Below are positions 14,438 to 17,973 of a stretch of 17,973 nt of DNA, piece by piece. Within the stretch, counting starts at the first letter, position 1, and every line of letters begins with the position of its first letter. Below the pieces are notes generated by a model. That model was not told the DNA's origin and did no database searches. It saw nothing but the letters and a program-made list of their open reading frames with translations. The position numbers and the translations under genes are program-made. The DNA lies in the NCBI GenBank assembly GCA_934486875.1, contig CAKSPU010000047.1:1-17973 (forward strand), written 5' to 3'. This DNA comes from an uncultured Oscillospiraceae bacterium (GTDB taxonomy: Bacteria > Bacillota > Clostridia > Oscillospirales > Ruminococcaceae).

Positions 14438-15108
14438 CAGAGCTTCACCACCTTGTAGCCTACACCACGCATCGTAACGATGCGGAAATCGGGATTGTCA
14501 CGGAAACGGTCTCTGAGCCTGCCGATATGCACCTCAACGGTGTGGGCTTCCGCATCGGATTCATAGCCCCAGATATCGTCCATAAGCTGCTGCTTTGTGA
14601 ATATCTTCCCGGGATATGATGCCATTTTGTATAGGAGCATAAATTCTTTCTGCGGCAGCTGAGTGCTGCCCTTGTTGTCGGTGACGGTCATTGAGTCATA
14701 CTCGAGAACGGTGGAGCCTATGGTCTGGCGGCGGTCGCTTATCATCTGCGCACGCCGCAGCAGTGCTCCCACTCTTAATACCATTTCATTTACATTTACA
14801 GGCTTTATCATATAATCATCTGTGCCGGAAACAAAGCCCTCACGCATATCGTCATAGGCATCTTTTGCGGTTATCATAAGAACGGGAATGGTTATTCCCG
14901 AGTCACGGAGAGAACGCACAAGCTCGTATCCGTCCACCTTGGGCATCATAACGTCGGAGATTATCAGGTCGAAATATTCTTTGTCAAGCATTTCGAGAGC
15001 TTCGCTGCCGTCGGCTGCGCCTGCGGCATAGTAGCCGTTCCGGGTAAGCACCCTCTGGAACAGCAGCCGCAGCTCTCGGTCGTCCTCGGCGATAAGTATT
15101 TTGAACAT
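14437..15108 (-). CDS. OmpR/PhoB-family response regulator
   Basis: The 223-residue protein has a receiver domain (1-118) with the acidic pair Asp9-Asp10, phospho-acceptor Asp52 in IISDVMMPKVDG, Thr80 and Lys102. A winged-helix DNA-binding domain (about 126-223) contains LPQKEFMLLYKMASYPGKIFTKQQLMDDIWG and the VEVHIGRLRDRF recognition helix, and ends GVGYKVVKL. The frame is open for 40 further codons upstream to 15228, but that stretch overlaps the predicted promoter and has no receiver homology, so the ATG at 15108 (MFKILIAEDD) is the real start. The upstream SD is weak (GAAAGAAG). It is probably autoregulated through the palindrome at 15132-15145. It pairs with the following kinase and is divergent from the cysteine-rich gene. 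Confidence 0.94.
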   Translation of the reverse strand: MFKILIAEDDRELRLLFQRVLTRNGYYAAGAADGSEALEMLDKEYFDLIISDVMMPKVDGYELVRSLRDSGITIPVLMITAKDAYDDMREGFVSGTDDYMIKPVNVNEMVLRVGALLRRAQMISDRRQTIGSTVLEYDSMTVTDNKGSTQLPQKEFMLLYKMASYPGKIFTKQQLMDDIWGYESDAEAHTVEVHIGRLRDRFRDNPDFRIVTMRGVGYKVVKL

Positions 15109-15131
15109 AGCAAAACTTCTTTCGTAATTTC

Positions 15132-15145
15132 GGGAAAGCTTTCCC
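15132..15145. promoter_or_regulatory. Perfect 14-bp palindrome at the regulator's transcription start
   Basis: GGGAAAGCTTTCCC is a perfect palindrome lying roughly at +5 to +18 of the predicted response-regulator transcript. In such a position it would suit an operator for autoregulation. As RNA it has no loop, so a terminator is less likely, although a T-run (15146-15150) follows on the + strand. Confidence 0.5.
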
Positions 15146-15156
15146 TTTTTCTGAAT

Positions 15157-15185
15157 ATTATAACATAGGCGGCTGTGTTTTGCAA
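15157..15185 (-). promoter_or_regulatory. Promoter of the two-component operon
   Basis: On the - strand, TTGCAA (15180-15185) and TATAAT (complement of 15157-15162) are separated by 17 bases, with a TG one base before the -10 (extended -10). The transcript would start near 15150, giving a leader of about 42 bases. Confidence 0.7.
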
Positions 15186-15198
15186 GGCAGGTCTGCCG

Positions 15199-15228
15199 CA
15201 CGAAAAAATATTTTCGTGATATATTCAC
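15199..15228. promoter_or_regulatory. Paired inverted repeats upstream of the two-component promoter
   Basis: An 8-bp stem (15199-15206 with 15211-15218, loop 4) overlaps a second inverted repeat, GTGA-N5-TCAC (15216-15228). Both lie between the two divergent genes, just upstream of the regulator's -35 element, and could be protein-binding sites controlling one or both genes. Confidence 0.35.
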
Positions 15229-15293
15229 ATTTCGGCATTTCCCCGAATAAAATGTAATACATCATTCTATGTTATAATTTGGAGGTCACGCTT

Positions 15294-16109
15294 ATGTTTG
15301 ACGAATATAAATTTCCGCCGGGAAAGCAGGACAGCTTCCGTGAGGCCGTGAGCATTGAGGCTATGCGGATATTTGACACCTGCTCCGAAAGAGACTGCAT
15401 CACCGATCTTGCCGTTACTCTTAATGAGGGCAGCACATTGACCGACGCTATGACGGTTATAAAAACACGCTGCGCCGAGGTATCGGGTGTATGCATTTCC
15501 ATTGACAGCGTTCCTTTTAAAAAGGGCTGCTATGCTGTTGACATTACTTACACGTTCAGCCTTTCAATGGACGCTTACGAAAGAGCCTGCACCGATAATC
15601 CCACTCCCCTTGAAGGCACTGCGGTATGGAACAAGAGGGTGATCCTTTACGGCAGCAAGGGCAGCTTCAAGACCTTTGACAGTGATGATAATGTTTCTGG
15701 CGAGACTGACAGCTGCTGCAGGATATACACCAAGCCAAAGGTGACGGTAAGCGTTGTTGAGCCTATTGCTCTTGAAACGAAGATAGACTGCTATGTTCCC
15801 GCTGCTGTGAACTGTGATACGGTGGCAGCGGTGAGGGGCGTGCTTGTTACTCTCGGACTTTTCAGTGTTGTGCGCATTATGAGACCTGTTTCGATACTCG
15901 TTCCGACCTATGATTACTGCATTCCCGACAAGGAGTGCTGTGCCTGCGCCGAGTCGCCGAAGGATATTTTCGGAAGGCTTGAGTTCCCGAGTGATGAATT
16001 TTTCCCCGGTGCCTGCCGTGCTCCCGCAGCGGATATCCCTCCTGCCGAGTGCCGCAGAGAGCATACGGATTTTGATTATATGCCCGAGAACAGTGAGATA
16101 AACGAATAA
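15294..16109 (+). CDS. Cysteine-rich protein of unknown function
   Basis: The 271-residue product starts MFDEYKFPPGKQDSFREAVS and contains 16 Cys, at 30, 35, 60, 67, 79, 99, 141, 142, 166, 174, 209, 215, 216, 218, 241 and 253. The 209-218 group (C-x5-CC-x-C) is dense enough to suggest metal binding. There is no signal peptide or clear membrane segment. The middle (about 80-170) is beta-rich, and the last 30 residues are acidic and Pro-rich. I recall similar openings (FDEYKFPPGKQ, then IFDTCS..DC) in uncharacterised clostridial proteins but cannot name a domain. GGAGGT (15281-15286) lies 7 bases before this ATG; an upstream TTG at 15279 would overlap the SD and is rejected. The gene is divergent from the two-component system, with 185 bases between. 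Confidence 0.85.
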   Translation: MFDEYKFPPGKQDSFREAVSIEAMRIFDTCSERDCITDLAVTLNEGSTLTDAMTVIKTRCAEVSGVCISIDSVPFKKGCYAVDITYTFSLSMDAYERACTDNPTPLEGTAVWNKRVILYGSKGSFKTFDSDDNVSGETDSCCRIYTKPKVTVSVVEPIALETKIDCYVPAAVNCDTVAAVRGVLVTLGLFSVVRIMRPVSILVPTYDYCIPDKECCACAESPKDIFGRLEFPSDEFFPGACRAPAADIPPAECRREHTDFDYMPENSEINE

Positions 16110-16130
16110 GTATTAAAAGAACCCCATAAT

Positions 16131-16168
16131 AAAACAGCAGCATCGCTTTCGGGCGGTACTGCTGTTTT
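16131..16168. terminator. Bidirectional terminator between the Cys-rich gene and the MATE gene
   Basis: A 10-bp outer stem (16131-16140 with 16159-16168) encloses an 18-base region that can extend the stem imperfectly. The + strand ends in GTTTTTGTG and the - strand in GTTTTATTATGGG. It sits between two convergent stops (16109 and 16173). Confidence 0.8.
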
Positions 16169-16172
16169 TGTG

Positions 16173-17540
16173 TTATGAATTAACGGGCTGTGCGGGGTCG
16201 CTGCCGTATTTTTTGAGAAGTCTTCTGCGGCAGAGAAAATATGCGGGGATAAGAAACAGGTCGGCAAGTATCCAGGCGGCGGGGGAAGCAAAGCAGGCGG
16301 CGCTGAAGCCTATAATTCCCACGAAATATGCCGTTATGCCTCTTCCTGCCATTTCAAGCACGCCTGCAAATGTGGCAGTGGGGGAGAAGCCCATTCCCTG
16401 AATGGAAAATCGTACTATATTTACAAGGGCAAGGGGGAAATAGAATGCCGCAAGGGTGGTGAGGAACTGCCTTACAAGGGGGATAAGGTCAAGGCTTTTT
16501 TCATCAAGGAATATCATTGCCATATAGTTTCCCGTGAGAAGTATCACAAGGAGACTGCCCACTGCATAGATGAGCCCCAGGAGGGAGCAGGCGAATATTC
16601 CGCTGTTAAGGCGCTCCCACTTTCTTGCGCCCACATTCTGTCCCATATATGTTGCCATTGTGCTTCCCATTGCGTCAAAGGGACAGCACATAAACATTGA
16701 TATCTTGTTTGCGGCGGTAACGGCGGTGACGTACATTGTGCCAAGCTGATTTACGGCGGTCTGGAGGACTACCGAGCCGATTGCGGTTATTGAATACTGG
16801 AGTCCCATAGGTATGCCCATTGCAAGAAGTGTGCCTGTGTGGCGGGCGGAGAGCTTCATATCGTCCTTATTCATCACAAGTATAGGGAATCCACGGCATA
16901 CTTTATACAGACAGCCGAAGCCCGAGATGAACTGGGCAATGACGGTGGCGAGCGCTGCTCCGAAAACGTCCATTTTAAAGGCAAGGATAAACACAACATC
17001 AAGCACTATATTAATAACAGATGCGATGACCAGCCATACCACGGGAGTTTTGCTGTCGCTGAGGGAGCGGAGAATGGCGGCGGTCATATTATAGAGGAAA
17101 TATGCGGGAATGCCTGCAAAGATCGTAAATATATATATGTATGCACGGTCGAAGATGTCCTCGGGTGTGCTTGTGGCACGGAGAATGTCGGCACAGAAGA
17201 TGAGGACGGAAGAGGTTATTGCTATAGTAAATATTATACACAGCCAGAGAGAGCCTGAGACGTATTTTCTGAGCTGTTTATAGTCCGCAGCGCCGAACAT
17301 CTGGGAAATGGGGATAGCAAAGCCGTTGCAGATGCCCATTACAAAGCCGATGACGAGGAAGTTCAGGGAGCCTGTGCTTCCCACGGCGGCAAGAGCGTCG
17401 CTTCCGAGGATACGTCCGACGATGGCGGTGTCGGCAAGATTATAAAACTGCTGGAACAGGAATCCGAACAAAAGGGGGATACCGAAGCCCAGTATCAGCT
17501 TCATAGGCTTTCCGTCAGTAAGGTCACGGGTCACTTTCAT
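16173..17540 (-). CDS. MATE-family multidrug/cation antiporter
   Basis: This is an integral membrane exporter of 455 residues, the usual MATE length, with about 12 predicted hydrophobic helices in two matching halves. Family hallmarks are the N-terminal GIPLLFGFLFQQFYNLADTAIVGRILG, the later SISQMFGA-like segment (AIPISQMFGAADYKQLRKYV), the ILRSLSDSKTP motif of the first half, and the second-half AANKISMFMCCPFDAMGSTMATYMGQNVGA. Such pumps expel cationic drugs or metabolites in exchange for Na+ or H+; the substrate here cannot be predicted. The start at 17540 is supported by GAAAGGA 10 bases upstream. It is a single-gene transcript with its own promoter candidate and no regulator gene next to it. 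Confidence 0.93.
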   Translation of the reverse strand: MKVTRDLTDGKPMKLILGFGIPLLFGFLFQQFYNLADTAIVGRILGSDALAAVGSTGSLNFLVIGFVMGICNGFAIPISQMFGAADYKQLRKYVSGSLWLCIIFTIAITSSVLIFCADILRATSTPEDIFDRAYIYIFTIFAGIPAYFLYNMTAAILRSLSDSKTPVVWLVIASVINIVLDVVFILAFKMDVFGAALATVIAQFISGFGCLYKVCRGFPILVMNKDDMKLSARHTGTLLAMGIPMGLQYSITAIGSVVLQTAVNQLGTMYVTAVTAANKISMFMCCPFDAMGSTMATYMGQNVGARKWERLNSGIFACSLLGLIYAVGSLLVILLTGNYMAMIFLDEKSLDLIPLVRQFLTTLAAFYFPLALVNIVRFSIQGMGFSPTATFAGVLEMAGRGITAYFVGIIGFSAACFASPAAWILADLFLIPAYFLCRRRLLKKYGSDPAQPVNS

Positions 17541-17578
17541 TATTGATCTTTCCTTTCTATCTTTCTTTCAAGATACAT

Positions 17579-17607
17579 ATTATAATGATTTTATAAGGGG
17601 AATACAA
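17579..17607 (-). promoter_or_regulatory. Promoter candidate of the MATE gene
   Basis: On the - strand, a perfect -10 TATAAT (complement of 17579-17584) lies 17 bases from a weak -35 TTGTAT (complement of 17602-17607). The leader would be about 30 bases and includes the SD. Confidence 0.55.
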
Positions 17608-17641
17608 TATATTATTTTGGTCGGGATTTTTAAATTTTTGT

Positions 17642-17676
17642 GGGAGGGAATATGGGGAATGGGGGATATAAATGGG
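17642..17676 (+). other. Putative G-quadruplex-forming run
   Basis: The + strand carries five G-runs: 17642-17644, 17646-17648, 17654-17657, 17661-17665 and 17674-17676. The first four are joined by loops of 1, 5 and 3 bases, which satisfies the usual G3+N1-7 rule. The flanks are strongly A/T-rich, so the run stands out. It lies between the MATE promoter and the first rightward promoter. Confidence 0.55.
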
Positions 17677-17776
17677 AGATATAGTATTTATGTGGTAAAA
17701 AGGCTGTAAAATCAGTGAAAAATATCGGGTGATGTAGTCAGAAATAGACAAACATAAAAAAATATCGCAGAAATGC

Positions 17777-17808
17777 TTGACAAAGCTGAACAGATATGGT
17801 AATATAAT
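17777..17808 (+). promoter_or_regulatory. First strong rightward promoter (P1)
   Basis: TTGACA (17777-17782) is followed after 17 bases by TAATAT (17800-17805) with TG one base before it; a TATAAT also overlaps at 17803-17808. The bases upstream (17747-17767) are A-rich, like an UP element. Downstream is a purine-rich leader with a short hairpin (ACCT to AGGT, about 17847-17860) and no start codon with an SD. Confidence 0.7.
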
Positions 17809-17937
17809 AAAGCTGTCGGTGATAGCGAAGAGAAAGAAAAGAAAGACCTGAGAAAAGGTTGAGTAAAGAAGTCAAATCGAAATCATTGCGGCTCATATCA
17901 TTCACAATTTGTCCAAAAGAGATTTACAAAATCTTAA

Positions 17938-17966
17938 TTGACAAAAGAGAATGAAAGTGATATAAT
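17938..17966 (+). promoter_or_regulatory. Perfect consensus rightward promoter (P2) at window edge
   Basis: TTGACA (17938-17943), a 17-base spacer and TATAAT (17961-17966) match consensus at every position, with TG one base before the -10. A 6-bp inverted repeat (17920-17925 with 17929-17934) lies just upstream of the -35. The transcript would start at about the last base of the window. Tandem promoters of this strength are typical of rRNA or other stable-RNA operons, but the gene driven is outside. Confidence 0.85.
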
Positions 17967-17973
17967 AAATAAG

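Larger units (their letters stand above)
17541..17973. other. Gene-free right end (433 bases)
   Basis: No credible gene is visible here. From left to right it holds the MATE promoter, an AT-rich stretch, a G-run cluster (17642-17676), an A-rich stretch before the first rightward promoter, a purine-rich transcribed leader (about 17815-17880) and a second rightward promoter at the edge. Confidence 0.8.

Noticed and set aside
14001..14477. 158-residue + strand open frame
   Set aside because: Antisense to the histidine kinase HAMP/HisKA region; no SD and no domain.
15109..15228. 40-codon N-terminal extension of the response regulator
   Set aside because: It runs through the predicted promoter and inverted repeats, and receiver domains start directly with MFKILIAEDD-like sequence.
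17557..17751. 64-residue - strand open frame upstream of the MATE gene
   Set aside because: It overlaps the MATE promoter candidate and the G-run, has no SD, and is a Tyr/Ile/Pro-rich chance translation of AT-rich DNA.
1..17973. CRISPR arrays, IS elements, tRNA genes, phage genes
   Set aside because: I saw no regularly spaced repeats, no transposase or integrase frames and no tRNA T-loop motifs in the intergenic stretches.

Overview
The window looks like chromosomal DNA of a low-to-mid GC anaerobic Firmicute, most likely a Ruminococcus-type member of the Oscillospiraceae. This rests on the clostridial arg gene order, Firmicute-style SD sites (usually a shifted TGAAAGGA form), textbook TTGACA/TATAAT promoters, the alpha2-type glycyl-tRNA synthetase and a CE2-type carbohydrate esterase lipoprotein. 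The genus is an inference from gene content; no 16S sequence lies in the window.

Region 1 (1-8336) is an arginine biosynthesis cluster on the + strand: argG (3' part only), a small lipoprotein of unknown function, argH, argC, argJ, argB, argD, argF. With ArgJ recycling the acetyl group, these genes cover every step from glutamate to arginine, although carbamoyl-phosphate synthase is not here. A strong hairpin separates argG from the rest. It is followed by an ArgR/AhrC-box-like 18-mer and a promoter candidate, so the lipoprotein-argHCJBDF block may have its own arginine-controlled promoter. The argC-argJ gap holds a GC-rich REP-like stem-loop, and the argD-argF gap holds a stem-loop without a U tract. 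A terminator closes the operon after argF.

Region 2 (8361-11040) has a secreted SGNH/CE2-type esterase lipoprotein (+) that converges on glyS (-) across a 15-bp-stem terminator. glyS has a consensus promoter but a leader too short for the T-box that often controls this gene in Firmicutes.

Region 3 (11160-13397) reads rightward from a promoter divergent to glyS: an AT-rich small protein of unknown function (lipocalin/DUF1579-like), an HD-domain phosphohydrolase of the YfbR/HDDC2 type, and a stand-alone HisA that resembles the eukaryotic (yeast HIS6-like) branch rather than the usual bacterial HisA.

Region 4 (13397-16109) has an OmpR-family response regulator and histidine kinase (- strand, TGATG overlap), divergent from a 271-residue protein with 16 cysteines whose family I cannot name. 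The control region between them contains a perfect 14-bp palindrome and two further inverted repeats.

Region 5 (16131-17973) has a MATE-family efflux transporter (-), then a gene-free 430-bp end with a G-quadruplex-forming run and two strong rightward promoters in tandem. The second is a perfect consensus with an extended -10 and fires at the window edge, an arrangement typical of an rRNA or other stable-RNA operon just outside.

Most of the window is ordinary metabolism. The best candidates for new biology are the cysteine-rich protein next to the two-component system, the eukaryotic-type HisA outside a his operon, the lipoprotein inside the arg operon and the architecture of the right edge.
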